Assembly (NCBI RefSeq): GCF_000787375.1
Contig: NZ_JRJU01000001.1
Location: 186,001 to 250,000, forward strand
DNA: 64,000 bases
Reading direction: 5' to 3'
From: Halalkalibacter okhensis
Lineage (GTDB): Bacteria; Bacillota; Bacilli; Bacillales; Bacillaceae_D
Shown here piece after piece: positions 55,739-64,000 of the stretch; position 1 is the first letter of the stretch; every line of letters begins with the position of its first letter. Position numbers and translations under genes: made by a program. The notes beneath the pieces are model-generated. The model did not search any database, was not told the DNA's origin, and saw only the letters and a program-made list of their open reading frames with translations.

Positions 55739-56989
55739 ATGAAAAGCATTGTACGTGATATGAGCCTTGCCCCAGAAGGTCGTTTAAAAATTGATTGGGT
55801 AAAAGAGCATATGCCTGTGTTAAATCGTATTCGGGAGGAGTTTGAACTCACTCAGCCTTTTAAAGGATTAAAAGTAGCGATTTGTTTGCACCTAGAAGCC
55901 AAAACAGCTTATCTGGCTAAAGTTGTAAAAGCTGGTGGAGCTGATGTTTATATCGCAGGAAGCAACCCTCTTTCCACTCAGGACGATGTTTGTGCAGCCC
56001 TAGTTGAAGACGGCATTACTGTTTTTGCTAAGCATAAACCGGACCCAGACGAATTTAAACAACACTTAATCATGGCTCTTGAAATAGAGCCAGATCTAAT
56101 TATTGATGATGGTGGAGACTTTACAACCCTTCTTCACTCAGAAAGACCTGACCTTATTAAGAACATTCGTGGAGGTTGTGAGGAGACAACAACTGGTGTC
56201 ATAAGAGATAAAGCATTAGAAAAATCAGGAGATCTTCCATTTCCAATGATTGCCGTTAACGATGGGTATTGCAAACACCTTTTTGATAACCGCTATGGAA
56301 CTGGACAATCGGTTTGGGATAGCATTAACCGTACAACAAATTTAGTTGTCGCAGGCAAAACTGTGGTCGTAGTTGGTTATGGATGGTGTGGGCGCGGTGT
56401 TGCCATGCGTGCAAAGGGACTTGGTGCCAAGGTAATCGTTACGGAAGTAGATAGCATTAAAGCCATTGAGGCGTATATGGATGGCTTTGAGGTGATGCCG
56501 TTAGTTGAAGCTGCAAAAGCTGGGGATTATTTCATTGCCGTTACCGGAAATCAATATGTGATTCGTCGCGAGCATCTGGAAGTGATGAAGGATGGAGCCA
56601 TTTTAGCAAATGCAGGTCATTTTGACGTAGAGGTAAACAAGCATGACCTTGATGCATTATCTACATCTAGGCGTGAAGTTCGTAAAAATATTGAAGAGTA
56701 CGTAATGGAAGACGGCCGCAAACTCTATTTACTTGCAGAGGGACGCCTAGTTAACCTAGGGGCTGGAGATGGACATCCAGCAGAAATTATGGATATGACC
56801 TTTGCTTTGCAAGCTGTATCACTAGCTTATGTTAATGAAAAGTATAAAGAGATCGGCAACCGTATGATTACTGTCCCATATGAGTTAGACAAACAAGTGG
56901 CAAATTTAAAACTAGAAGCATTAGGGATTGGCATCGATTCATTAACAGATGAGCAAAAAGTGTATCTAGAAAGTTGGAAAATAGATTAA
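55739..56989 (+). CDS. ahcY: S-adenosylhomocysteine hydrolase
   Basis: The 416-residue protein splits S-adenosylhomocysteine to adenosine and homocysteine. Substrate residues are in IDDGGDFTTLLHSE and GGCEETTTGVIRDKALEKSG, and the NAD fold has VVVGYGWCGRGVAMRAKGLGA. It lacks the long insertions of eukaryotic-type enzymes, fitting the shorter archaeal/thermophile-like class. TTGGAGG precedes the ATG. It is convergent with mtaD. Confidence 0.94.
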   Translation: MKSIVRDMSLAPEGRLKIDWVKEHMPVLNRIREEFELTQPFKGLKVAICLHLEAKTAYLAKVVKAGGADVYIAGSNPLSTQDDVCAALVEDGITVFAKHKPDPDEFKQHLIMALEIEPDLIIDDGGDFTTLLHSERPDLIKNIRGGCEETTTGVIRDKALEKSGDLPFPMIAVNDGYCKHLFDNRYGTGQSVWDSINRTTNLVVAGKTVVVVGYGWCGRGVAMRAKGLGAKVIVTEVDSIKAIEAYMDGFEVMPLVEAAKAGDYFIAVTGNQYVIRREHLEVMKDGAILANAGHFDVEVNKHDLDALSTSRREVRKNIEEYVMEDGRKLYLLAEGRLVNLGAGDGHPAEIMDMTFALQAVSLAYVNEKYKEIGNRMITVPYELDKQVANLKLEALGIGIDSLTDEQKVYLESWKID

Positions 56990-56996
56990 GAAGTAG

Positions 56997-57037
56997 AACA
57001 ACCCCTTCACCATTTTATTGGCAAAGGGGTTCTTTTA
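56997..57037. terminator. Terminator between ahcY and mtaD
   Basis: Arms GAACAACCCCTT and AAAGGGGTTC, T4 on the plus strand; between convergent genes. Confidence 0.8.
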
Positions 57038-57043
57038 ATGTAT

Positions 57044-58336
57044 TTAAAATGGTTCAACTAAACGGTTCACTTCAAAAATAACCTTTTCTTCATCAACAGT
57101 TAGGCATTCACCATTTTTCACAACTTGCTTTCCTTGTACAAACACATCTTTCACATCACGCCCACTTCCTGAATAAACGAGATGAGAAACGGGGTTGTGA
57201 GCAGGCTGATAGAATGCTTGCTGTGTATTCATCACAACGAAATCTGCTTCTTTCCCTACCTCAAGGCTTCCTATTTGATCCTCTAACCAGATGGCTTCAG
57301 CCCCATGTATGGTAGCCATTTGCAATGCCTTATCGGCTGGAATGAGCGTTGCATCATTATGCACACCTTTATATAGTAAGGCCACTTGTTTTAATTCTTC
57401 AAACAAATCAAGATTGTTATTTGAGGCCGAACTGTCCGTCCCAAGCGAAACCGTAATTCCTTTGTTCAACATGTCAGGAACAGGAGCTATGCCACTAGCT
57501 AATTTCAAATTACTAATAATGTTATGTGAAACTTTCACATCATGCTTAGCTAAGATGTCCATTTCCCAATCTTCTACATGCACAGCATGAGCAACGAGAC
57601 TTCGTTGTGAAAACACACCAAGCTTTTCTAAATGCTTAACAGGACGCTCTCCATATTCTTTTACATTTAGCTCGACTTCTGCTTTTGTTTCAGACATGTG
57701 AATATGAATTGGTGCATCTAGCTCAACTGCTTTAGAAACAATTTGTTCAATGAATTGTGGAGTACATGTATATGGAGAGTGCGGTGACATCATAGTTGTA
57801 ATACGTCCATTTGCTTGATTGTTCCAGTTTCTCGCAAAGCTCGAAGCTTCTTCTAACTTGCTCTGACGCAGTTCATCTGTACCAAAGCCAATCATCCCTC
57901 TACATAATCTAGCTCTTGCTCCTGAAGCTTCTACGGCCTTAGCGACCTCATCCATATTATCATACATATCAACAAACGTTGTTGTTCCTGTGCGCAGCAT
58001 CTCGATTAACGATAAGTACGTTCCCCATTTTGCATGTTCCTTCGTATACTGTGCTTCAATTGGCCACATCTTCTCTTCCAGCCACTGTTGCAATGGAAGA
58101 TCATCAGCGTATCCGCGAAGGAGTGACATGGACGCATGGCCATGTGTATTCACTAAGCCAGGCAACACATAATTCCCTTGAGCATCAATGACTTCATCGT
58201 ATTCTGACAAGTCTTGTGGAACTTCTCCTACATATGTAATTTTTCCATTTTCAAAAGCTATAGCGCCTTTTTTATATACCTGATTCATCGCATTAACTGT
58301 AATGATCGTTCCGTTTGTTACTATTGTTTTTGACAT
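57044..58336 (-). CDS. mtaD: 5-methylthioadenosine/SAH deaminase MtaD
   Basis: The 430-residue amidohydrolase deaminates methylthioadenosine and S-adenosylhomocysteine to their inosyl forms. Metal-binding residues appear in NTHGHASMSLLRG, LVAHAVHV, HIHMSETKAE and GTDSSASNNNLDLF. It lies between yrrS and ahcY, where B. subtilis has mtnN. Start ATG 58336 after AAAGGG. Substrate choice between MTA, SAH and others is by family similarity. Confidence 0.9.
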   Translation of the reverse strand: MSKTIVTNGTIITVNAMNQVYKKGAIAFENGKITYVGEVPQDLSEYDEVIDAQGNYVLPGLVNTHGHASMSLLRGYADDLPLQQWLEEKMWPIEAQYTKEHAKWGTYLSLIEMLRTGTTTFVDMYDNMDEVAKAVEASGARARLCRGMIGFGTDELRQSKLEEASSFARNWNNQANGRITTMMSPHSPYTCTPQFIEQIVSKAVELDAPIHIHMSETKAEVELNVKEYGERPVKHLEKLGVFSQRSLVAHAVHVEDWEMDILAKHDVKVSHNIISNLKLASGIAPVPDMLNKGITVSLGTDSSASNNNLDLFEELKQVALLYKGVHNDATLIPADKALQMATIHGAEAIWLEDQIGSLEVGKEADFVVMNTQQAFYQPAHNPVSHLVYSGSGRDVKDVFVQGKQVVKNGECLTVDEEKVIFEVNRLVEPF

Positions 58337-58393
58337 AAAAAAACCCTTTCTATTATAGGAGAGGCTGTCTTTATGACAGCCCCTTTTTAATCA

Positions 58394-58993
58394 TTAATTG
58401 ACTTTGTTTTTCTCAACTGGCATCCAGCCATGTCCATCAATCCATTCAATATACACTTCATAACGTTCCCCTATGTTACTCTTATCACTAACTTCCCCAC
58501 GTGCTCTCGTTGGAGAACCACCATTTCCTAGCCACCATATTTCCATATCTGAAAAACCAGTAGCTTGCTGAATAGCCATGACCATCTCATTCCAATTGGT
58601 GCTATTTTTAGAGAAATCCGGTGTAAACTCACCAGTTTGTGACGTTCCAACCGGCTCCCAATCCCCCTCAGGAATTGGCTCTAATTCTTGTTCGTCTTCA
58701 TCCCATTCATCTTCTTCCTCTAGACCACTTTCCTCACGATCTTCTAACTCTGAATCTGAGTCTTCTTCTCTTGCTCCACCGTTTGTTTCAACAGGATCAG
58801 GTATGGACCCTGTTTCACTTTCCTCTATTTCATCTAATAGATCATTATCACTACTTGCTTCTTCACTTTTGGTTGAATTGAAGAAAATTTGTACTGCAAA
58901 TACAATAATAAGAATGGTTACTATTGCTATCGCCGCGTTTAAAATGCGATTGACTCGCTTCTTTTTTCGTTGCTCAAAACGATATCCTTGCAT
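58394..58993 (-). CDS. yrrS: YrrS family membrane protein (DUF1510)
   Basis: The 199-residue protein has a basic N-terminus, one membrane segment (ILNAAIAIVTILIIVFAVQI), a very acidic linker of about 70 residues (Glu/Asp/Ser), and a conserved outside C-terminal domain (GEFTPDFSKNSTNWNEMVMA ... ERYEVYIEWIDGHGWMPVE). This is YrrS/DUF1510, located after greA as in B. subtilis, though the intervening pbpI is absent. Function unknown. Confidence 0.85.
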   Translation of the reverse strand: MQGYRFEQRKKKRVNRILNAAIAIVTILIIVFAVQIFFNSTKSEEASSDNDLLDEIEESETGSIPDPVETNGGAREEDSDSELEDREESGLEEEDEWDEDEQELEPIPEGDWEPVGTSQTGEFTPDFSKNSTNWNEMVMAIQQATGFSDMEIWWLGNGGSPTRARGEVSDKSNIGERYEVYIEWIDGHGWMPVEKNKVN

Positions 58994-59157
58994 ATCTCCA
59001 CTCCCCTAATACTTTTTCTTTCTTCCGTTATTATACAAGATCTTCTTAAAAAGAGCGAGAACAGGTTCATACAAGTTCATACATGGTTTTACACAATTGA
59101 GTGATTAAAAGCGTGAATTGTTAGCGATTGTGTTTTTATTAAGAACCTATTTATAGA

Positions 59158-59206
59158 GAAAAGGCTGACTCAAGTCGCTAAATACGACTTTTGAGTCAGC
59201 CTTTTC
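59158..59206 (-). terminator. Terminator of greA
   Basis: Arms AAAAGGCTGACTCAA and TTGAGTCAGCCTTTT plus an inner GTCG/CGAC stem. Confidence 0.85.
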
Positions 59207-59215
59207 ACTTGTTTA

Positions 59216-59692
59216 TTAACTAATATCAACAATCTTGATTTCCATTTCTCCACCAGGTGTATTGACAGAAACTACATCATTTATGCTTCTTCCCAATAAA
59301 CTTTGTGCCATTGGAGAATCATTCGAGATTTTTCCTGCAGCTGGATCTGATTCTGCACTACCAACGATCGTGTATTCTTCCTCATCGCCATCAGGAAGCT
59401 CAATGAATTTAACCGTTTTCCCAAGAGAAACAACGTTTGCTGCCCCTTCTTCTTCCTCAATCATGACTGCATTACGAATCATTTTTTCAAGTTGAGCAAT
59501 GCGTCCTTCAACAAAGGCTTGTTCTTCTTTCGCTGAATCATACTCAGAGTTCTCTGAAAGATCTCCAAAGCTACGAGTAATTTTTATACGTTCAACGACT
59601 TCTTTTCGTCGCTCCGTCTTAAGGTATTCTAATTCCTCTTCTAATTTCTTCTTCCCATCCATTGTCATATAATGCTTTTTTTCTTCTGCCAT
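59216..59692 (-). CDS. greA: Transcript cleavage factor GreA
   Basis: GreA enters the RNA polymerase secondary channel and stimulates cleavage of backtracked RNA. The coiled-coil N-domain has [18 protein letters not shown] with its acidic tip, and the C-domain ends [20 protein letters not shown]. The ATG at 59692 lies 8 nt after AGGAG; GTG 59701 is in the site. A terminator separates it from udk. Confidence 0.96.
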   Translation of the reverse strand: MAEEKKHYMTMDGKKKLEEELEYLKTERRKEVVERIKITRSFGDLSENSEYDSAKEEQAFVEGRIAQLEKMIRNAVMIEEEEGAANVVSLGKTVKFIELPDGDEEEYTIVGSAESDPAAGKISNDSPMAQSLLGRSINDVVSVNTPGGEMEIKIVDIS

Positions 59693-59771
59693 GTCTTTCA
59701 CTCCTCATCTGCTACGATCAATAATTAAAATAAATGCATACTCGTTATAGTTCAAATACCTATGTAGACTA

Positions 59772-59793
59772 AAAACTCGGATGACCGAGTTTT
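59772..59793 (-). terminator. Terminator between udk and greA
   Basis: Arms AAAACTCGG and CCGAGTTTT with a 4-nt loop, T5 on the minus strand. Confidence 0.8.
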
Positions 59794-59833
59794 CAAAAAT
59801 CGTCTCATAAAATATAGACCTGATCTTATGCTA

Positions 59834-60469
59834 TTACAAAATCGCTTTCTCTTCAATAATTGTGCGAATTTTTGTTACCATTAGATCAATTGCGACACGA
59901 TTCTGCCCACCTTCTGGCACAATCACATCCGCATAGCGCTTCGTTGGTTCGATAAACTGCAGGTGCATAGGTCTAACAACTGACGTATATTGATCAATGA
60001 CTGACTCAATGGAGCGACCACGATCCTCAATATCTCTGACCAATCGCCGTATAATCCGAATATCTGCATCCGCATCGACGAATAGTTTAATATCCATCAT
60101 GTCACGCAAGCGTTCATCTTCAAGGATTAAGATTCCTTCAACAATAATAACATCCTTTGGTTCGATAACGATAACATCATTAGATCTTGTATGTTCCTTG
60201 TAATCATAAACAGGTTTGTTTATTCCCCTACCTGAAGATAGGAGCTGCAGGTGCTCTAACAATAGGTCATTATCAAATGCTAATGGATGGTCATAATTGG
60301 TTTCCAAACGCTCCTCAAAGCTTAGATGACTTTGATCTTTATAGTAAGCGTCTTGCTCAATTAATACAATGGATTGTTCATTAAATTGATAAAAAATTTC
60401 TTTCGCTACCGTTGTTTTGCCAGATCCTGTACCGCCGGCTACACCGATAACTATTGGTTTATTTGACAT
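59834..60469 (-). CDS. udk: Uridine/cytidine kinase
   Basis: Udk phosphorylates uridine and cytidine in pyrimidine salvage. The P-loop [17 protein letters not shown] is at residues 9-25, with the acceptor-site segment [12 protein letters not shown] and [12 protein letters not shown]. The ATG shares its A with the yrrO TAA (TAATG). Confidence 0.95.
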   Translation of the reverse strand: MSNKPIVIGVAGGTGSGKTTVAKEIFYQFNEQSIVLIEQDAYYKDQSHLSFEERLETNYDHPLAFDNDLLLEHLQLLSSGRGINKPVYDYKEHTRSNDVIVIEPKDVIIVEGILILEDERLRDMMDIKLFVDADADIRIIRRLVRDIEDRGRSIESVIDQYTSVVRPMHLQFIEPTKRYADVIVPEGGQNRVAIDLMVTKIRTIIEEKAIL

Positions 60470-61731
60470 TATCTTACCTCTTTACGCATCATGTTTTGCG
60501 GATACACATGCTTATCTACTTTAAAACGAACAATTTGTAGTGGATGTCTTGCAGCATCGATTTCGTTGCCTTCTTCATCCCAAATCGTTCCAACTTTTTG
60601 AATGAAATTGGAGATTTCCGGACCGAAAAATTCAATTTCATCTCCTGTTTTAAAGTGATTTCTCTGTTGCAATGTAACCATCGATGTTTCTGCATCATAA
60701 TCAAGGACAAGCCCTGCAAAATCGTACTTCGTTCGTTTAGGGTGTTTCCCATACATTTGCTCTTCAAAAGTTGGTTCCCCTTCAAAAAACTGTGGAGCAA
60801 AATCGCGATTAGCACACTTTTCAAGCTCGTCTAACCAAGCTTTATCAATTTGGAAGTTATCTGGATCAGCACAATATGCATCAATTACTTTCCGATATAC
60901 ACTTGTAACCGTGGCTACATAGTGGATTGATTTCATTCTTCCTTCAACCTTTAAGCTATCTATACCAGCTTCAATCATTTTCGGAATCGCCTGAACAAGA
61001 TTTAAGTCTTTTGGACTCATCGTGTATTGAGGATCGCCTTCTTCAAACAATGCTTTCTCCCCATTCTCATTCGTCTCATATAAATCATATTCCCAGCGAC
61101 ATGACTGACAACAACCACCACGATTGGAATCACGAGCTGTCATATGATTACTTAGAACACAGCGTCCTGAATAAGAAATACACATGGCTCCATGAATAAA
61201 CGCTTCAATCTCAATGTCAACTTTCTTCTTCATCTCAAGCATCTCTTCTAGACCTACCTCACGAGCTAGAACAACACGATGAAGTCCCTCTTCTTTCCAA
61301 TATTTCACTGCAAGCCAGTTACTTAACGATTGTTGAGTACTCAAATGTACTTCTACCTTAGGTGCTACTCGTTTACAGGTTTCAATGATAAGAGGGTCTG
61401 CAACAATAATCCCTGTAACGCCCACTTCTTGAAGAGATTGTAAATACTCTTCAAGCCCGTCCATGTTCTCATTATGAGCAAAAATATTAGTTGTCACATA
61501 AATTTTCGCTCCATATTTATTAGCGAATTCCACTCCTTCTCTCATTTCTTCAATTGAGAAGTTATCAGCATTTGACCTAAGACCAAATTCACGTCCACCG
61601 ATAAAGACAGCATCCGCACCATAATGGACCGCAACTTTGAGTTTCTCTAAGCTACCGGCTGGAGCCAAAAGTTCCGGTTTCTTTGTAATCACACGCTTTC
61701 CTTCTTTTGTCCGTTCTGCAATAGTTTCCAT
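60469..61731 (-). CDS. trhP2: tRNA hydroxylation protein TrhP2 (U32 family)
   Basis: A U32-family protein, YrrO in B. subtilis, which with TrhP1 is needed for the prephenate-dependent 5-hydroxylation of U34 in tRNAs. Iron-sulfur cysteines appear in [11 protein letters not shown] and GGCCQSCRW; the barrel signature is [20 protein letters not shown], and a C-terminal beta domain ends [19 protein letters not shown] 61731 is 9 nt after GGAGG; ATG 61737 is only 3 nt away. Peptidase activity suggested by the family name is not supported. Confidence 0.9.
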   Translation of the reverse strand: METIAERTKEGKRVITKKPELLAPAGSLEKLKVAVHYGADAVFIGGREFGLRSNADNFSIEEMREGVEFANKYGAKIYVTTNIFAHNENMDGLEEYLQSLQEVGVTGIIVADPLIIETCKRVAPKVEVHLSTQQSLSNWLAVKYWKEEGLHRVVLAREVGLEEMLEMKKKVDIEIEAFIHGAMCISYSGRCVLSNHMTARDSNRGGCCQSCRWEYDLYETNENGEKALFEEGDPQYTMSPKDLNLVQAIPKMIEAGIDSLKVEGRMKSIHYVATVTSVYRKVIDAYCADPDNFQIDKAWLDELEKCANRDFAPQFFEGEPTFEEQMYGKHPKRTKYDFAGLVLDYDAETSMVTLQQRNHFKTGDEIEFFGPEISNFIQKVGTIWDEEGNEIDAARHPLQIVRFKVDKHVYPQNMMRKEVR

Positions 61732-61749
61732 CTTCATTAGCCTCCCTTC

Positions 61750-62682
61750 TTAATATACCGTTTCTTTAAAGAAGAACCCTGTATCAAGTTTGCGGTTTTC
61801 AGGTTGTATTTCTTCAAGTTTCTTTAAATATTCCTCTTTACGCTCTTCGTATTCATCACGATCTGTTACGCATAAATCAATCGCCTCGCGATAGAGAGCT
61901 GTTGTTATTTCCATATACTCCGTAGACTTTAGCAGGCCATCAATTTTAAAGCTATCGACTTCTGCATCAATCATCTCTTCTAATTCATCAATAATACAAA
62001 TATCATTCGGACTCATAATATGAGTTCCGTTTTCATCTTCAAAAATGGGATAACGTGCATTTCGTTCGGGATCAAATAAGTGTAAATTCCGCTCTTTATC
62101 ACGTTTTTCAACCGATAAGTTTTTCCCTTGAAACTGCATATAGTTTCCAATTAATGTTCGCTTGGATTGGAACATACTTGTCATTCCATGAACTTGAACT
62201 TCTATTTCAACTTCCGCATTTTCTTTAATTTCTACAATGGCATCCATATTGATCTCACGGGCTAAAACAGCACGTTTTGCTCCTTTACGCCCCCAATAAT
62301 TAGAAGTAAACCAGTTCGTTACTGTTTGTTCTGTATTCCAATGTAACTTCATTTCAGGTGCAACCTCCCGTACGGTCATCAATACCGCTGGGTCACCAAA
62401 TGTAATCCCATCTACACCTGTTTCATGTAAAAATTGAACATAGTCTGCTAACTCGTCTACTTTTTCATTATGAAAAAGAGCATTCATCGCTACATAAACT
62501 TTTTTCCCTTGATTATGAGCAATAGCTGTCGCTTCTTTAACAGCTTCTCTTGGAAATTCTCCTGCTAGACGAAGGCCATAACGCTCCTCCCCAATCACAA
62601 TCGCATCAGCACCTGCTGCAAACAATCTATTTACAGCTTCTATGTCTTTTGGTGTGACGAGTAGTTCAGGTTTCTTCTCCAT
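61750..62682 (-). CDS. trhP1: tRNA hydroxylation protein TrhP1 (U32 family)
   Basis: The 310-residue shorter U32 paralogue (YrrN). It has the barrel segments KPELLVTPKDIEAVNRLFAA, AKRAVLAREINMDAIVEI and IDAEVDSFKIDGLLKSTEYM but lacks the cluster cysteines of TrhP2, as in B. subtilis. It acts with TrhP2 in ho5U34 formation. It lies 17 nt after trmR and 18 nt before trhP2. Confidence 0.88.
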   Translation of the reverse strand: MEKKPELLVTPKDIEAVNRLFAAGADAIVIGEERYGLRLAGEFPREAVKEATAIAHNQGKKVYVAMNALFHNEKVDELADYVQFLHETGVDGITFGDPAVLMTVREVAPEMKLHWNTEQTVTNWFTSNYWGRKGAKRAVLAREINMDAIVEIKENAEVEIEVQVHGMTSMFQSKRTLIGNYMQFQGKNLSVEKRDKERNLHLFDPERNARYPIFEDENGTHIMSPNDICIIDELEEMIDAEVDSFKIDGLLKSTEYMEITTALYREAIDLCVTDRDEYEERKEEYLKKLEEIQPENRKLDTGFFFKETVY

Positions 62683-62699
62683 CAGTTCACCAACTCCTT

Positions 62700-63338
62700 T
62701 TATTTCTTAATACTCACAGCTAATCCATCCCCTACCGGCAAAATTCTAGTCTCATATTGCGGGTGGTTCATTAACCATTCGTTATAGCTTTTTATCTTTG
62801 TTGCTATTTTTTGCAAACGTTTATTTTCTATGTCATCTTCAGCAACTAACCCACGGAAGAGCACATTATCTGAATAAATTACGCCATCTGTTTTCACATA
62901 TTTCCCATATAAATCAAAAAAGCGTTGGTATTGACCTTTAGCGGCATCAATAAATAATACATCAAAAAGGGGTTCTGATTCAAGTGTTTCAACCAAATCA
63001 AGTGCATCCCCAAACTTAAGCTCAATCCGGTTTGTAAGGCCAAGAGACGCAATATTTTTCTCTGCTTCATTAAATCGTTCTTCATCTCGTTCGATCGTAA
63101 TGATTTTAGCACCTGGTAAAGCTTGAGCTATTCGAATCGCCGAGTAGCCAATCGCTGTTCCAATCTCAAGTATTCGTTTAGGCTCATGCAATTTCATTTG
63201 CTGCAGAAGGCTCTCCATTCCGACTAAGTCCATAATAGGAACATGATTAATCCTTGCATATTCCTCAATTTCTTCCACTTGATCTCCACGTGGGGGGATG
63301 ATTGATTTCAAATAATTTTCGACTTGTTTACTAATCAT
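62700..63338 (-). CDS. trmR: tRNA 5-hydroxyuridine methyltransferase TrmR
   Basis: The 212-residue class I methyltransferase (YrrM) has ILEIGTAIGYSAIRIAQALP, TIERDEERFNEAEKN and LFIDAAKGQYQRFFDLYG with the metal-binding Asp of the COMT-like family. In B. subtilis this protein methylates ho5U34 to mo5U34. It stands directly upstream of the two hydroxylation genes, so one transcript covers the pathway. Confidence 0.9.
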   Translation of the reverse strand: MISKQVENYLKSIIPPRGDQVEEIEEYARINHVPIMDLVGMESLLQQMKLHEPKRILEIGTAIGYSAIRIAQALPGAKIITIERDEERFNEAEKNIASLGLTNRIELKFGDALDLVETLESEPLFDVLFIDAAKGQYQRFFDLYGKYVKTDGVIYSDNVLFRGLVAEDDIENKRLQKIATKIKSYNEWLMNHPQYETRILPVGDGLAVSIKK

Positions 63339-63370
63339 TTGTACACTCCATTCTTATCATTCAACCATAG

Positions 63371-63409
63371 AAAAGAGGGAGTGTTCTTAAAAACCTGAAC
63401 ACATCCCCC
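63371..63409 (-). terminator. Terminator of mltG
   Basis: Arms GAGGGAGTGTTC and GAACACATCCCCC (one mismatch) with a 10-nt loop and T4 on the minus strand. Confidence 0.75.
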
Positions 63410-63429
63410 TGAAATAACACAAAACTAAT

Positions 63430-64000
63430 CTATTCTTCGTCAGCCTCTTCGGACTGACCTTCAACCCATTCATCGCGGTATCGTTGATGAGTGCGATTAT
63501 GATCTTCATACGTTTCGTTGTAAATAACCTCACCATTAAAACGCGCATAGAAGAACAAGAAATCTGTCTCTTCAGGATTCAAAGCTGCTTTAATTGAATC
63601 CTTACCCGGGTTAGCAATAGGACCTATAGGGATTCCTGCATAACGATACGTGTTATAAGGCGAATCGACCTCTGTCGCAGCATAGCTTGTCATATACAAA
63701 TGCTCACCAACTGCATACGAAACCGTCGGATCTACTTGAAGCCTCATATCTCTATCTAGCCGGTTGTACAATACGCCTGAAATTAGATAGCGATCCTCTG
63801 ACTGTTGTGCTTCCCGCTCAATAATAGATGCAAGGGTCAAAATTTCATGCACATTGTACTCACTTGCCTCAAGCTCAGCAGAAAACTCTTCTAACACGCT
63901 TTGTGTTCCATTCAACATGGCTTCCACTATTGATTGAATAGATGGACTCTCATCCATAAAGTCATAACGTGCAGGGAACAAATATCCTTCAAGCGCAAAA
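63430..64000 (-). CDS. mltG: Endolytic transglycosylase MltG (5' end beyond window)
   Basis: The frame is open to the window edge, so only the C-terminal 189 residues are visible; whole proteins are about 360. The YceG/MltG catalytic domain is clear: EGYLFPARYDF, LTLASIIEREAQQSEDRYLISG (catalytic Glu in IERE), RLQVDPTVSYA, and SPYNTYRYAGIPIGPIANPG. MltG cuts nascent glycan strands at the outer membrane face. It is YrrL in B. subtilis, upstream of yrrM as here. Confidence 0.93.
   Translation of the reverse strand, partial: FALEGYLFPARYDFMDESPSIQSIVEAMLNGTQSVLEEFSAELEASEYNVHEILTLASIIEREAQQSEDRYLISGVLYNRLDRDMRLQVDPTVSYAVGEHLYMTSYAATEVDSPYNTYRYAGIPIGPIANPGKDSIKAALNPEETDFLFFYARFNGEVIYNETYEDHNRTHQRYRDEWVEGQSEEADEE

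Overview
The window is chromosomal DNA of a spore-forming, competence-type member of the Bacillaceae. Gene order is close to the Bacillus subtilis yqe/com/yrr regions: mltG-yrrM-yrrN-yrrO-udk-greA, yqeH-aroE-yhbY-nadD-yqeK-rsfS-yqeM, comEA-comEB-comEC, holA-rpsT-gpr-spoIIP-yqxA-lepA-hemW, and hrcA-grpE-dnaK-dnaJ-prmA-rsmE-mtaB. A complete seven-gene Mrp Na+/H+ antiporter operon lies in the middle, and low G+C with start and ribosome-binding usage typical of Firmicutes fits an alkaliphilic or halotolerant Bacillus-like genus. I cannot name the species from sequence alone.

Layout. 1-2.6 kb: a minus-strand luxE-luxC-like pair (acyl-protein synthetase and acyl-CoA reductase, the latter cut by the window edge) behind a clear TPP riboswitch and intrinsic terminator. 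2.7-10.8 kb: the heat-shock operon hrcA-grpE-dnaK-dnaJ-prmA-rsmE-mtaB under a CIRCE operator. 10.9-19 kb: hemW, lepA, a small YjcZ-like gene, yqxA, a frameshifted spoIIP, gpr, rpsT and holA. 19.1-25.3 kb: yqzM, comEC-EB-EA, a DUF2533 gene, comER and yqeM. 25.3-30 kb: cvfB-like, rsfS, yqeK, nadD, yhbY, aroE, yqeH. 30.1-30.6 kb: the sporulation checkpoint gene sda behind DnaA boxes. 31.2-37 kb: mrpABCDEFG. 37.1-39.2 kb: psd and pssA (divergent phosphatidylethanolamine pathway) and HU. 39.3-47 kb: DUF2935 protein, CstA transporter with a cre-like site, an SDR, a soluble histidine kinase, a small unknown gene, and a GltC-like regulator divergent from gdhA. 47.2-50.4 kb: an ArsP-type permease with two small cysteine-pair proteins under three ArsR-type operators, then a Na/Pi cotransporter behind PhoP-box-like repeats. 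50.6-55.5 kb: YusW-like and YetF-like proteins, an uninterrupted sigK, an M20 peptidase, a CoA-type Nudix hydrolase and YrhC. 55.7-64 kb: ahcY, mtaD, yrrS, greA, udk, the tRNA wobble-uridine hydroxylation/methylation genes trhP2, trhP1 and trmR, and the 3' part of mltG.

Many genes form working units: chaperones with their own repressor, DNA uptake (ComEA/EC), ribosome assembly and silencing (YqeH, YhbY, RsfS), the ho5U/mo5U tRNA pathway (TrhP1/TrhP2/TrmR), and SAH/MTA disposal (AhcY, MtaD) at the place where B. subtilis has mtnN-mccA-mccB. The most unusual items are the riboswitch-controlled luxE-luxC pair, the operator-rich permease with its small Cys-pair proteins, the broken spoIIP, a structured element upstream of holA, and a hairpin between the Shine-Dalgarno sequence and start codon of sda. 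No tRNA, rRNA, CRISPR array, insertion sequence or prophage was seen.
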